A DNA stretch of 64,000 nt from Desulfobacteraceae bacterium (GTDB taxonomy: Bacteria > Desulfobacterota > Desulfobacteria > Desulfobacterales > Desulfobacteraceae), in the NCBI GenBank assembly GCA_024225635.1, contig JAAEMK010000200.1, forward strand, positions 1-64,000. The letters are read 5' to 3'. Made by a program: the position numbers and the translations under genes. Shown here one piece after another: positions 33,279 through 42,781 of the stretch. Each line of letters opens with the position of its first letter. Position 1 is the first letter of the stretch. The notes under the pieces were generated by a model. That model was given only the letters and a program-made list of their open reading frames with translations, was not told the DNA's origin and did no database searches.

Positions 33279-34844
33279 CTAAAGTGCGGGAAAGCTGAGG
33301 CTTTTGACAAATTGCGCCTGGAAGGCCATGTTAGCGGCAAGGTCCACCACGGAAACCTGGGCGGCAAGCTCCCTGACCTTCTGTCGGCTCTTTTGATCGC
33401 ACACGGCCATGACGGCACCTGCGCCCGCGGCATTGCCGACCATCTCAACCCTGTCCGGATCAAGGGCGGGCAGCATGCCCAGGGTCAGCATATCCTCCTT
33501 GCCCAGATGGGAACCGAAAGCCCCGGCAATGAGAATCCGTGTGGGCTGATCGATACCGGCGGCCTGGCAGAGGAACCGGATGCCGGTGATCAGGGCGGCC
33601 TTGCCCAGCTGAACGGCCCTGATATCCTTCTGGGTGATGGTGACGTGATGCCTGCCGGTGGAGGGATTCCCCGGGGAAAGGACATAGGTCCGGTCCGGGG
33701 TGTCGGAGGCCTGGCTCAACCGGCCGTCCGGCGCCATGATAGAGGTTCTCAAAAGTTCGGCAACGGCACTGATCACCCCGGAACCGCAGATCCCGGAGGC
33801 AGGCACCGCCTTACCGTTGGACTTTTTCAACACCGACAAGGTCGGCAGGCCGGTGGAAGGGTCGATCCTGACCCGGTCAATGGCGCCGGGAATGGCCTGC
33901 ATCCCGCTTGAAAGAGCGGCGCCTTCAAAGGCGGGCCCCGTGGCGCAGGAGGTGCCGAAAAGCCCCTCCATCCCCCTGAGCATCAACTCCCCGTTGGTTC
34001 CCATGTCCACCAGCAGGGTACCTGCGGGCTGATTATCCATGTCGCAGGCAAGGGTCGCGGCAAGGATATCCCCCCCGAGGAACCCCGACACCTGGGGAAG
34101 GGTATGGACGGGGATCGCCTTGAACTTGAACCCGAGATCCCTGGAAGAGGTCTGCCTTGCCTCGTAAAAGGCAGGCTGATAGGGAGAAACCCCGATGGGC
34201 GCGGGATCGACCCCGCACAGGATGTGGATCATGGTGGGGTTGCCCACCACCGCCATCCGCAACAGATTATCCGGGTCAAGACCCAGGGATGCCACAAGGG
34301 AGTTCACCCCCCATTCCATGGCCCGGACACTCATCCCCTGGAGGCGGGCCAGGTTCTCCTTACCGTTCCCCACCGCACCGATGCGGGTCATCACGTCATC
34401 CCCGTACAGGGCCTGTGGATTTTTCACGGACAGGGAGGAGAGGATCATGCGCTCTCTAAGATTCAAGAGATAAACGGCCATGGTGGTGGTTCCCATATCC
34501 ACGGCAATGCCCAGGGCGTCAGTATCGGCAGGCTCAGGCTCTGAAGCGGTAAAAAATTCCGGAAGCACCACCGGCGCCTTGCTGATGATGTGGGAAGAAA
34601 GCATGGAGGTTTCCGGGATTTCGATCTCCATATCCCGGTTCACCTCCAGGGTACAGGCCGTCTTTAATCCGGCCTCCTGTTCCGGGGAGATCACGTTGAC
34701 AAGGCATTTTCCGCACACCCCCTTGCCCCCGCAGTCGGATCGAAGAAAAATATTATTATCGATCAGGGACTCGATGAGCCTGCGTTCCGGAGCCGACGCA
34801 ATTTCCCGGCCATGGGGAAAAAGACGAATCTTTTTTTGAGACAT
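33279..34844 (-). CDS. ASKHA-type corrinoid-protein activator (RACo/DUF4445)
   Basis: 521 residues. The N-terminal 2Fe-2S ferredoxin domain has CGGKGVCGKCLV and a following Cys (about 38-65). The body is an ASKHA ATPase of the DUF4445/RACo group: IAVDMGTTTMAVYLLNL, VVGNPTMIHILCG, TLLVDMGTNGEL, CATGPAFEGAALSSGM, ICGSGVISAVAELL and IAGAFGSHL. These proteins use ATP to drive electron transfer to the inactive cob(II)alamin state of corrinoid methyl carriers. The 11-base gap to the next upstream gene, a MetH-activation-like protein, supports a shared role in corrinoid methyltransferase reactivation. No corrinoid protein lies in the window. Confidence 0.87.
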   Translation of the reverse strand: MSQKKIRLFPHGREIASAPERRLIESLIDNNIFLRSDCGGKGVCGKCLVNVISPEQEAGLKTACTLEVNRDMEIEIPETSMLSSHIISKAPVVLPEFFTASEPEPADTDALGIAVDMGTTTMAVYLLNLRERMILSSLSVKNPQALYGDDVMTRIGAVGNGKENLARLQGMSVRAMEWGVNSLVASLGLDPDNLLRMAVVGNPTMIHILCGVDPAPIGVSPYQPAFYEARQTSSRDLGFKFKAIPVHTLPQVSGFLGGDILAATLACDMDNQPAGTLLVDMGTNGELMLRGMEGLFGTSCATGPAFEGAALSSGMQAIPGAIDRVRIDPSTGLPTLSVLKKSNGKAVPASGICGSGVISAVAELLRTSIMAPDGRLSQASDTPDRTYVLSPGNPSTGRHHVTITQKDIRAVQLGKAALITGIRFLCQAAGIDQPTRILIAGAFGSHLGKEDMLTLGMLPALDPDRVEMVGNAAGAGAVMAVCDQKSRQKVRELAAQVSVVDLAANMAFQAQFVKSLSFPAL

Positions 34845-34854
34845 GGTGATTTCC

Positions 34855-35571
34855 TTAGTGATTTTTCATTGTGCAGGTGTCGCTTTTTGAGCAGACTTGG
34901 CAGGTTGACCCAACGGTCCGGGAACTGTAGTCCGGCCCCACGGCAATCAGGCAGGAGATGGATTTAAACGGGGATAGGATGGCATCCTTGCGGATTTCAA
35001 CCCCGATGGCTTCCAGGGGAAGGACCGAACAGAGGGGAATCTGACCGGTAAGTTCCCAGCCGTGAACCGATCCGGGACTCAGAAAAGGGCTCACGCCCCA
35101 CCCCAGGGTTTCGGCCCGCTCTTCGGCCAGGAGACGGACCTTCTGGCCGGCCTTGTCCAAGGCGACCAGGCCGATGATGTCGGCAAGGTAAGCCCCGAGG
35201 TAATCCCCCTTGGCGGAAAGGGCGATGCCGTGTTCTTCAAGCTCGTCCCCCAGGGTGTAGACGGCAACCAGGGCCTGCCTTGCCCCGGCAAGAAACCGGG
35301 TGGAGAAACCGGGTTCAAGGACAAGCTCCCCCTCCCGGGGAAGATCGAGACGGATGGTTTCTTCCGTAATATCCGCCACATCAAGCCAGCGGCAGACCAC
35401 CTTTGGGCACCATATCCCACGGGCGGCCATAAGACTTTTTTCCAGGGCTTCCTCCATGGGCTTGGCGCACCTGCTTCCGGGCAGGGCCTTGCGCACCTCG
35501 TCAATGTCAACTTCAATCCCAAATCCCGAAAGGACCGTAAGCGTTCCGTCAATTGTACTACTTGTCACCAT
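34855..35571 (-). CDS. MetH-activation-domain-like protein
   Basis: 238 residues resembling the AdoMet-binding reactivation domain of cobalamin-dependent methionine synthase as a stand-alone protein. Recognisable parts are the TLGDELEEHG segment, DIIGLVALDKAGQKVRLL, WGVSPFLSPGSVHGWELTGQ (the usual G-x-SP-G...W-x-L motif) and a Cys-rich C-terminus CQVCSKSDTC that may hold a metal or iron-sulfur cluster. It would re-methylate oxidised corrinoid with S-adenosylmethionine. It is upstream of the ASKHA activator in the same operon. Confidence 0.75.
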   Translation of the reverse strand: MVTSSTIDGTLTVLSGFGIEVDIDEVRKALPGSRCAKPMEEALEKSLMAARGIWCPKVVCRWLDVADITEETIRLDLPREGELVLEPGFSTRFLAGARQALVAVYTLGDELEEHGIALSAKGDYLGAYLADIIGLVALDKAGQKVRLLAEERAETLGWGVSPFLSPGSVHGWELTGQIPLCSVLPLEAIGVEIRKDAILSPFKSISCLIAVGPDYSSRTVGSTCQVCSKSDTCTMKNH

Positions 35572-35657
35572 AAATCACCTGAACCGTCAATTATTCACCC
35601 ATACAACTTATCAGAATATCACAGGGCAGGCCCCCGATCCAATGGAATCCAAGCCTC

Positions 35658-37685
35658 TTACCCCTCCCGGTTGACCACCCATTTTTGAACGGCGGCAAAG
35701 ATCGCCTCCCGCTTCATGGGTTTGACCAGAAAATCATCCATGCCGGCCTGAACGCACTGCTTTTGGAATGCCGGCAGCACATTGGCGGTAAAGGCGATGA
35801 TGGGCACCCTGGTTTTCAAGGAATGTTCAATGGCACGAATTTTCCTGGTGGTTTCCAGGCCGTCCATGCCGGGCATGTTGATGTCCATGAGAATGAGGTC
35901 AAACCCCTCGGGGGAGGATTGATACAGTTCCAGGGCATCCATGCCGGTATCGGCGGTGGTCACATCATATCCGGCCCTTGAAAGCATGATCTGCGCTATT
36001 TTCTGATTAACGGGATTATCATCGGCCAGGAGGATGGAGGCGGAACGTTTGACCTCCTCCGCCAGCAGGTGGGTGGTCACCATGTGCCCGTCCCCCCTGG
36101 CTTCCATGCCGAGAATGCCGGAGATCATGAAGAGAAGCTTGCTTGCCTGCACAGGCTTGGGCAGGAAACCGTCAAACCCGGCCTGCCGAAACTGATCCGC
36201 CCCCCCGGGTTCGGGGGAAGCGCAGACAATCAAGGGGAAGGCGGAACAGGGTCCCTTAAGCCCCCGGATCGTCTTTGCCAGGGTAAAGCCCCGGCTCTTG
36301 TCCCTGCCCTTGAGATCGACAATCCCCACATCGTAGCAACACCCCCGGGCGCCCGGGGCCTCCAGGGCCAAGACAGGATCTGCGCCGTATTCAACGGCAT
36401 CCACGACCATGCCCGCCCCCCTCAGCGTCCTGGCGAGCATCTGCCTTGAAGCCTCGGTTACGGCAACAAGAAGGGCCCGCCGCCCCGAAAGGTCCACAGG
36501 CCGGATTCTCCCGCACCCTTCCCTTTCAACGGGTTCGGCCAGGACCGTAAATTCGAAAAGACTCCCCTTCCCTTGCTCGCTTTCGACCCGGAGCCGCCCT
36601 CCCATCTGCTCGACGATCCCCTTGCATATGGAAAGCCCAAGGCCGGTTCCCTCATGGGCCTTCGCCGTATCCCGGACCTGCTGAAAGGGTTCAAAGACAG
36701 CGCCGATGGCGTCCGGGGCAATTCCAATACCGGTATCCCGGACAGAGGCGCGCAGAATAAGGCCGTCCTCCCTCTCTTCCCCAATATCCAGCCAAAGTTC
36801 AATCCCTCCAGAAACGGTAAATTTAGCGGCATTGCCAAGGAGGTTGAGCAGCACCTGGCGAAACCTGTGGGGATCCGCCCGGACACAGCCCGGCACGGAA
36901 TCTTCGATGTGACAAACGAGTTCGACCCTGGATTCGTCCACCTGGGTCCGGACCAGTTCCAGGCTCTCGAAGCAGAGCACTTCAGGATCGAATTCCATGG
37001 GATCCAGGCGGATCTTGCCCGCCTCCACCCTGGAAAAATCAAGAATGTCGTTTACCACACTGAGCAGGACATCACAGCTTATCTGTGTATTTTTGACATA
37101 CCCATGCTGTTCGATGGAAAGCCCGGTATCCAGAAGAATATCCGTATACCCCACGATCCCGTTCAGGGGGGTGCGGATCTCGTGGCTCATGCGCGCAAGG
37201 AATTCACTCTTGGCCTGGGACGCGGCCTCGGCCCGTTCCATGGCAACGGCAAGCTCCTGGTTGGTCTTTTGAAGATTAAACAGGGCGGCCCGTTCCCGTT
37301 CGATCCGCCGGATCCTTGCAACCAGCGAATCAACCCTGAAGGGTTTTGTCGTATAATCCGAGGCGCCGGCCTCAATGATCTCAAAGTATGAGAATTTTCC
37401 GGCATGCCCGGTCATGATTATGAAATCGAGCTCGGGAAGGTCGTTCTTGACCGACTTCATGAAATCGATGCCGTTCATATCCGGCAGGGAGATATCACAC
37501 AGCACCAGGTCAACGGGGCCGTTTGACAGGGCGGCATCCGCCTGTCCGGCACTTGCCGCCTCCCGGCAAACGTATCCCTTTCGTTCAAGGGACTTGACGA
37601 GCATTTTCCTGAACGCCCCGTCATCATCGACAACAAGAACCCTCCGGATCAGAGGGTTCTCTTGGGTGTGCAGCTCGCTACTCAT
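35658..37685 (-). CDS. Hybrid sensor histidine kinase/response regulator
   Basis: 675 residues with the order REC-HisKA-HATPase-REC-REC. REC1 (about 14-130) has Asp 64 in [13 protein letters not shown] coiled linker leads to HisKA with the phosphorylated His 168 in [11 protein letters not shown]. HATPase_c (about 280-390) shows the N box [14 protein letters not shown] and GTGLGLSI. A degenerate REC (about 410-525) keeps [11 protein letters not shown]3 (about 555-672) has [13 protein letters not shown]. There are no membrane helices, so it is a cytoplasmic phosphorelay hub that receives input through REC1. The start overlaps the end of efp by eight bases. The output partner is not in the window. 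Confidence 0.9.
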   Translation of the reverse strand: MSSELHTQENPLIRRVLVVDDDGAFRKMLVKSLERKGYVCREAASAGQADAALSNGPVDLVLCDISLPDMNGIDFMKSVKNDLPELDFIIMTGHAGKFSYFEIIEAGASDYTTKPFRVDSLVARIRRIERERAALFNLQKTNQELAVAMERAEAASQAKSEFLARMSHEIRTPLNGIVGYTDILLDTGLSIEQHGYVKNTQISCDVLLSVVNDILDFSRVEAGKIRLDPMEFDPEVLCFESLELVRTQVDESRVELVCHIEDSVPGCVRADPHRFRQVLLNLLGNAAKFTVSGGIELWLDIGEEREDGLILRASVRDTGIGIAPDAIGAVFEPFQQVRDTAKAHEGTGLGLSICKGIVEQMGGRLRVESEQGKGSLFEFTVLAEPVEREGCGRIRPVDLSGRRALLVAVTEASRQMLARTLRGAGMVVDAVEYGADPVLALEAPGARGCCYDVGIVDLKGRDKSRGFTLAKTIRGLKGPCSAFPLIVCASPEPGGADQFRQAGFDGFLPKPVQASKLLFMISGILGMEARGDGHMVTTHLLAEEVKRSASILLADDNPVNQKIAQIMLSRAGYDVTTADTGMDALELYQSSPEGFDLILMDINMPGMDGLETTRKIRAIEHSLKTRVPIIAFTANVLPAFQKQCVQAGMDDFLVKPMKREAIFAAVQKWVVNREG

Positions 37686-38241
37686 TCACCCGTTCGACAT
37701 ATTCGCTGGTCCGGGTGTCGATCTTGACCAGCTGCCCCTCGTCGATAAAGGGAGGCACCTGGATCTCGAAACCGGTCTCCAGGGTGGCGGGCTTGGTGCT
37801 TCCCGTGGCCGTATCGCCCTTGGCCCAGGGATCGGATTGAACCACCTTGAGATTGACAAAGTTGGGAAGGGTCAAGCCGATGGCCCGCTCCTGGAAAAAG
37901 AGGACGGTGCAGACAGTGTTGTCCTTGAGCAGGTTGACGGCATCCCCCACCTGATCCTTTGAAAGGAACTCCTGTTCGTAGGTGGAGGTGTTCATGAAGC
38001 AGAAGCTGTCGCCTTCGGAATAGAGATACTCCATCTCATGCTCTTCCAGGTCGGCCTTGTTGAATTTATCGCCGGACCGGAATGTCCGCTCAAACTGGGC
38101 GCCGCTGATCATGTTTCTCAGCTTGCACTTATAGAGCGCCTGGCCCTTGCCGGGTTTTTTAAACTGGAACTCCACAATCACGAATGGATCCCCGTCAATC
38201 TCAATTTTCAGACCCTTTCTCAGGTCACTTGCCTCTAACAT
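37678..38241 (-). CDS. efp: Translation elongation factor P
   Basis: 187 residues, the usual length and three-domain layout of EF-P. It relieves ribosome stalling at consecutive prolines. The tip loop reads FKKPGKGQA, with Lys 32 at the position that is modified or contacts the P-site tRNA. The central [17 protein letters not shown] and C-terminal [25 protein letters not shown] and [23 protein letters not shown] are conserved. It diverges from guaA over a 180-base gap. Confidence 0.97.
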   Translation of the reverse strand: MLEASDLRKGLKIEIDGDPFVIVEFQFKKPGKGQALYKCKLRNMISGAQFERTFRSGDKFNKADLEEHEMEYLYSEGDSFCFMNTSTYEQEFLSKDQVGDAVNLLKDNTVCTVLFFQERAIGLTLPNFVNLKVVQSDPWAKGDTATGSTKPATLETGFEIQVPPFIDEGQLVKIDTRTSEYVERVNE

Positions 38242-38422
38242 ACACTACTCCTGTTATCATTGTATTTTTGTTTCATAAACATGGATAATTAACTGCTCTA
38301 GTTAAGCATATTAAGGACAAATTGGCAACGTTCAGACAGAAACAACTTGCTTTTTTGTCAAAATTATATGAAAAATAGGGATTTTAAGAATCAAAGAGCA
38401 ACCCTATTCCCAGGATATAAAA

Positions 38423-39952
38423 ATGATACTAATTATAGATTTTGGATCACAGTTCAACCAGCTCATTGCCAGGCGGGTGAGAGAGAATGAAGTCTACTGT
38501 CAGGTGGAGCCGGCCGGAATCGGCATGGACAAGATCAAGGAGCTGAACCCGGAGGGAATCATTCTTTCCGGAGGCCCCTCCAGCATCTACGAGGAGAACA
38601 GCCCCAAGGTCGACACCGGCATCTTCGACCTCGACATCCCCATCCTCGGCATCTGCTACGGTATGCAGTTCATGGTCAACGCCCTTGGCGGCACCATTGA
38701 AAGGTCGGAAAAGCGGGAGTACGGGTTCGCAGACCTTGGCATCAAGGTCGAGAAGCCCCTGTTTGCCGGAATGGAGAAGAACTTCCCTTGCTGGATGAGC
38801 CACGGCGACTCCACCAAGGCCCTGCCCGAAGGATTCACCATCACCGCCTCAACCCCTAACACCGAGATCGCGGCCATTGCAGATGAAAAGAACCGCTACT
38901 ACGGCTTTCAGTTTCACCCGGAGGTCGAGCATACCTGCAACGGCACCGAGATGATCAGCAACTTCCTGTCTGATGTCTGCGGCTGTGAAAAAAGCTGGAC
39001 CATGGAATCTTTTGCCACCGGCGCCATCCAGCAGATCAAAGAGGCTGTCGGGGACAAAAAGGTCATCATGGGCCTTTCCGGCGGTGTGGACTCCTCGGTC
39101 GCGGCCCTGCTCATCCACAAGGCCATTGGGAAGAACCTCCATTGCATCTTCGTGGACAACGGGCTCCTGAGACAGAATGAAAAAGAAAACCTTGAAAAGA
39201 GCCTGACAACCCACCTTGACATGAACATCAAATTCGTGGACGCAAGGGACCGGTTCCTGGACAGATTGAAGAATGTGGAAGACCCGGAGAAAAAGAGGAA
39301 AATCATCGGCAACCTCTTCATCGATGTGTTTGAAGACGAGTCCCACAAGATCGAGGGGGCCGAGTTCCTCGGACAGGGAACCCTCTATCCCGACATCATC
39401 GAATCCAAGTCCGCCTTTGGCGGCCCCACTTCCATCATCAAATCCCACCACAACGTGGGCGGCCTTCCGGAAAAAATGAAGCTCAAGCTGGTGGAGCCCT
39501 TGCAGTTCCTGTTCAAGGACGAGGTAAGGCAGCTTGGCCTCGAACTGGGTCTCCAGGAGGATCTCGTATGGCGCCAGCCCTTCCCCGGTCCGGGACTTGC
39601 CATCCGCATCATGGGAGCTGTCTCCGACAAGCGCCTGAGCATTCTCAAGGAGGCGGATACCGTACTGTTGCAGGAGATCCGGAAAGCCGGACTCTACCGG
39701 GAGCTGTGGCAATCCTTTGCCGTGCTCCTGCCCATCAAGAGCGTAGGCGTCATGGGGGACAAGCGAACCTATGACAGCTGCATCGCCATCAGGGCCGTGA
39801 CGAGCAAGGACGCCATGACCGCGGACTGGGCAAAACTCCCCCACGACCTTCTTGGAAAGATCTCCAACAGGATCATCAACGAAGTGGACGGGGTCAACAG
39901 GGTCGTCTATGACATCACCTCCAAACCACCCGGAACCATCGAGTGGGAATAG
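38423..39952 (+). CDS. guaA: GMP synthase (glutamine-hydrolysing)
   Basis: 509 residues. It converts XMP, ATP and glutamine to GMP. The class I amidotransferase domain has the nucleophile in GICYGMQFM and the His/Glu pair in FHPEVEHT. The ATP-pyrophosphatase P-loop is LSGGVDSSVAALL, and the C-terminal dimerisation domain ends in the invariant PPGTIEWE. It is full length and complete. The next gene starts three bases after its stop. Confidence 0.97.
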   Translation: MILIIDFGSQFNQLIARRVRENEVYCQVEPAGIGMDKIKELNPEGIILSGGPSSIYEENSPKVDTGIFDLDIPILGICYGMQFMVNALGGTIERSEKREYGFADLGIKVEKPLFAGMEKNFPCWMSHGDSTKALPEGFTITASTPNTEIAAIADEKNRYYGFQFHPEVEHTCNGTEMISNFLSDVCGCEKSWTMESFATGAIQQIKEAVGDKKVIMGLSGGVDSSVAALLIHKAIGKNLHCIFVDNGLLRQNEKENLEKSLTTHLDMNIKFVDARDRFLDRLKNVEDPEKKRKIIGNLFIDVFEDESHKIEGAEFLGQGTLYPDIIESKSAFGGPTSIIKSHHNVGGLPEKMKLKLVEPLQFLFKDEVRQLGLELGLQEDLVWRQPFPGPGLAIRIMGAVSDKRLSILKEADTVLLQEIRKAGLYRELWQSFAVLLPIKSVGVMGDKRTYDSCIAIRAVTSKDAMTADWAKLPHDLLGKISNRIINEVDGVNRVVYDITSKPPGTIEWE

Positions 39953-39955
39953 CCA

Positions 39956-40915
39956 ATGGATAGCGAACCCAGAGGGCCGAGAGACATCCCCATGGGAGGA
40001 CCGGACACCGGCACCGATGAGCTAACCGCCGCAATGTACCGGCAGGAGCTCAACGAACTGAAGATCGAAAAGCTTGGGAACAGGATCACCATCATCTCGG
40101 TGATCCTCCCCTGCCTTATCGGCGCCGTCCTCTTTTTTGCCTACATGGACATGAAGGAAAGAATGGCCAGTGTCCACGACACCGGCCAGACCGAAGTCCA
40201 GGAGGTTGCGGAGGATCTCGGCACAAAGCTGAACGCCATGACGGTGGATCTTGCAGGGGTGCAACACACCCTTGCAACCCGGCTTCCGGATTTTGACCGG
40301 ACCCTCAAGGCCCTGGAGTCGAACATTGCCAGGCTGACAACAACCAAGGCGGAAAAAAGCGAGATAACCCAGGCGGTGACCCGGATCGAAAAAACGGTAT
40401 CAGACGTTTCAGACAACGCGGGCCGCAACAACCAGGCCATAAAGACCCTGGAAAAGACCAATGCCAGGCTCAAGGCCGATGCCGGAAGCATTTCCAGGTC
40501 TGTTGCCACGGCTGTTAAAACAGGGAAAGCGGCTGCCAAAAAAGCGGCCCGGCTGGAAGCGTCAATCGCAAACCTGACCGCGGCCCTCAAAACCGAACAG
40601 GGCAAGGTGAAAACCCTTAAAGCACGTGCCGCGGAAGACGGGGAGACCATCGCCTTCCTGCAGAAAGAACTCAGCCTGGTTAAAAAAAAGGCTGACACCC
40701 TTGACCGCGCTTTTGTTGACCAAAGCGTCCTGGATGATGAGCTTGACCGGATCAAATCCGAATATGACCAAAAGATCGACCGCCTGATGCAGCTGGTTAA
40801 AAAAGCCGGGAAAGCGAAAAAAACCGCAATTCCGGTACCCACGGCACCCCCCTTTACCCCCCCTGTAAAACCGTCTCCTTCGGACCCAATCTCCGAAAAA
40901 GATCTGTTGCAGTAG
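39956..40915 (+). CDS. Membrane-anchored coiled-coil protein
   Basis: 319 residues with no recognised family. A cytoplasmic N-terminus of about 45 residues, one transmembrane span (IISVILPCLIGAVLFFAYM, about 46-64), a long alpha-helical coiled coil (about 70-285, many heptad-like A/L/K/E stretches) and a proline-rich tail PVPTAPPFTPPVKPSPSDP. It begins three bases after guaA, so it is translated from the same mRNA. The layout suggests a periplasmic or surface-reaching structural or scaffold protein. Confidence 0.75.
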   Translation: MDSEPRGPRDIPMGGPDTGTDELTAAMYRQELNELKIEKLGNRITIISVILPCLIGAVLFFAYMDMKERMASVHDTGQTEVQEVAEDLGTKLNAMTVDLAGVQHTLATRLPDFDRTLKALESNIARLTTTKAEKSEITQAVTRIEKTVSDVSDNAGRNNQAIKTLEKTNARLKADAGSISRSVATAVKTGKAAAKKAARLEASIANLTAALKTEQGKVKTLKARAAEDGETIAFLQKELSLVKKKADTLDRAFVDQSVLDDELDRIKSEYDQKIDRLMQLVKKAGKAKKTAIPVPTAPPFTPPVKPSPSDPISEKDLLQ

Positions 40916-40933
40916 ACCACCGTATTATTCGAT

Positions 40934-42538
40934 ATGCAGCTTGCAGCCAACAGGGTGACACCCGGGGAAAACGATGAGGAAGCAAGACTCCTCAACCAGG
41001 AGCTGGGCTTTTCGGCATCCTACATGGCGATAAAGACGCTCAACCTCCGGGTTGAGCGATCCCCCCAAAGGGTGACGGACCGGACAGTGGGAGCCCTTGT
41101 CTCCGTCATCGAATCAAAACGGTTCGACACCCGCAAGCAGGCCCTGTTTCTGTTCCGGGAATCAGCCGAAACCCTGGTCGCCATCCTCACCAGCGTCAAG
41201 GGAAGCCCCGGATCAATGGTGATCCCGGCCCTCCAGAAAATTCTTGTCACCAGCATGGGCCACCGGCACCGGGCTGTTGGAGAGGCCCTTGGCTCCCTCC
41301 CCCTTTCCATCCGGACGCAAGTTATCCCGGAGACCGGGAATACCGGCTCTTGCGCCCTGCCCTTTCAGGAGATCCTGGACAGGCTCGACATTGACCGGAA
41401 AACGGAATTGACCTGGCGGGGCCGAAGCTTGACAGCCCCGGCCCGGAACGGCCGCACAGGGGTGATCAAATTTGTAAAAACCGGTGAAGACCCCTTTGCC
41501 CTGACCAATGAAACAGGATGGATGGATTTTTTCGAGTCCGGCCCCGACCTGCCCCTGACCGAATGTGACATTCCAAGCCCCGTGAAAAAGGATGGGATAT
41601 CCCTTTTTACAATCACTGATATCCCCCGGACGATCCGCCTGCCGGACAACCTTCACCCGGAACGGTTCGCCATCGTTTTTTCCGCGGCAAAAGCGTACTA
41701 TGAATATCCAAACGAGCCCCTCCATGCCGCCGCCACCCTTGACCTTTCCGAAGTCCTGGGCCGCAATGCTCGGCTCCTGGGCACTACGGCAGCCATGGGA
41801 ATCGTCCATACCGCAGTGATTCCCCTGTTCCACAACAGGGTGCAGCAGGACAGGCGGGAGGACGGGGGCATCTATGAGTGGGAACGCAGCGGCAGGCTGG
41901 ACCGGTGGCTTGAAAGCTGCCGCCACCCCAATTTTGCGACCTCCGGCCTGAGGGACTTTGAACATTTCGCTTCGATTCAACACATCAAACGCCTCCACCA
42001 CCACATCGGCTCCCACCTCCTGAGCCTCATCCTTGTGGCAGGCAGTTTCTTCAGGAACCGCTGCCCGGAAAAACAGGGCAAGGACAGCCGGGGCAATCCT
42101 GTGGATACACGGCAGCTCTTTGACCCCGCCCTGTTTGAAGAGGCGATCGCCTGTTCAGTGAACGCATATTATCTCGCATTCACAGGGATTGAGATCCCCC
42201 CGGCCTTTACCCGCCCGCCTGCGGGTTTTGTCGACGCCCTGATCGATGAAATGGGGGTTGACCGTCACATGGAGGAGATCCTGCGGGTGGACGACCAGAA
42301 CAGAATGGACCCGGACCAGTTTGAGCGGTTTCTCCTGGAGCGGGGGCTCACAAGAAAGGAAATCGCCCGGTATGAAAAGGGGAAAGCTGAAATCACCCTT
42401 GACACCGGTCCCCACCTGGGAGGCTTCAACCAGGGGATCTCGGTTCCACAGCTGATTGACTACATTTTCACCTGTGCGTCACTCATGGTATGCGGCAGGT
42501 ACATCAGGGAAAACGGCTTGAAAGAAAGTAAAATTTAA
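40934..42538 (+). CDS. Conserved protein of unknown function, 534 aa
   Basis: I do not recognise this family. It has no signal peptide or membrane span. Conspicuous stretches are SVIESKRFDTRKQALFLFRE, WMDFFESGPDLPLTECD, GIVHTAVIPLFHNRVQQDRR, YEWERSGRLDRWLESCRHPNF, LRDFEHF, HHHIGSHLLSLILVAGSFFR and FNQGISVPQLIDYIFTC. The His/Arg/Asp/Glu-rich central part (about 290-375) looks enzymatic. It lies 18 bases after the coiled-coil gene. The ATG has no good Shine-Dalgarno sequence, so translation may depend on coupling. Confidence 0.7.
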   Translation: MQLAANRVTPGENDEEARLLNQELGFSASYMAIKTLNLRVERSPQRVTDRTVGALVSVIESKRFDTRKQALFLFRESAETLVAILTSVKGSPGSMVIPALQKILVTSMGHRHRAVGEALGSLPLSIRTQVIPETGNTGSCALPFQEILDRLDIDRKTELTWRGRSLTAPARNGRTGVIKFVKTGEDPFALTNETGWMDFFESGPDLPLTECDIPSPVKKDGISLFTITDIPRTIRLPDNLHPERFAIVFSAAKAYYEYPNEPLHAAATLDLSEVLGRNARLLGTTAAMGIVHTAVIPLFHNRVQQDRREDGGIYEWERSGRLDRWLESCRHPNFATSGLRDFEHFASIQHIKRLHHHIGSHLLSLILVAGSFFRNRCPEKQGKDSRGNPVDTRQLFDPALFEEAIACSVNAYYLAFTGIEIPPAFTRPPAGFVDALIDEMGVDRHMEEILRVDDQNRMDPDQFERFLLERGLTRKEIARYEKGKAEITLDTGPHLGGFNQGISVPQLIDYIFTCASLMVCGRYIRENGLKESKI

Positions 42539-42600
42539 GATATATACTGCGCAGTTTTCATGTTGCAAGACAATACAAGCCAGATAAAGGAAATGTAAAA

Positions 42601-42771
42601 ATGTCAAAGCAATATCCTGAATGCCCGCTCTACAATCACGCCACCTGTAAAGAACTGCACAACCCAAACCTTTGCGCCATTGTCCGGGAGGACAATTCCT
42701 GCTTTAAAAAACGCCAGAAAACAAAGCCCGCTGAGGAAGTCCCTGTTTCCGGGCACGCTGCCGGCTCCTGA
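42601..42771 (+). CDS. Small Cys-rich protein, 56 aa
   Basis: A short frame with AAAGGAA before the ATG. The first 36 residues carry four evenly spaced cysteines, C8, C16, C25 and C34, in CPLYNHATCKELHNPNLCAI and DNSCFKK. This pattern suggests a small zinc-finger or structural metal protein. The C-terminal part is a less ordered tail. It follows the unknown 534-residue gene by about 60 bases and ends about ten bases before the convergent transglycosylase gene. Function unknown. Confidence 0.7.
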   Translation: MSKQYPECPLYNHATCKELHNPNLCAIVREDNSCFKKRQKTKPAEEVPVSGHAAGS

Positions 42772-42781
42772 GTTTTTTTTA

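Noticed and set aside
33276-33911. Plus-strand frame of 211 codons starting at the repeat array
   Set aside because: It lies opposite the corrinoid activator and has no coding signature of its own.
38849-39844. Minus-strand frame of 331 codons opposite guaA
   Set aside because: It is antisense to a fully conserved housekeeping gene.
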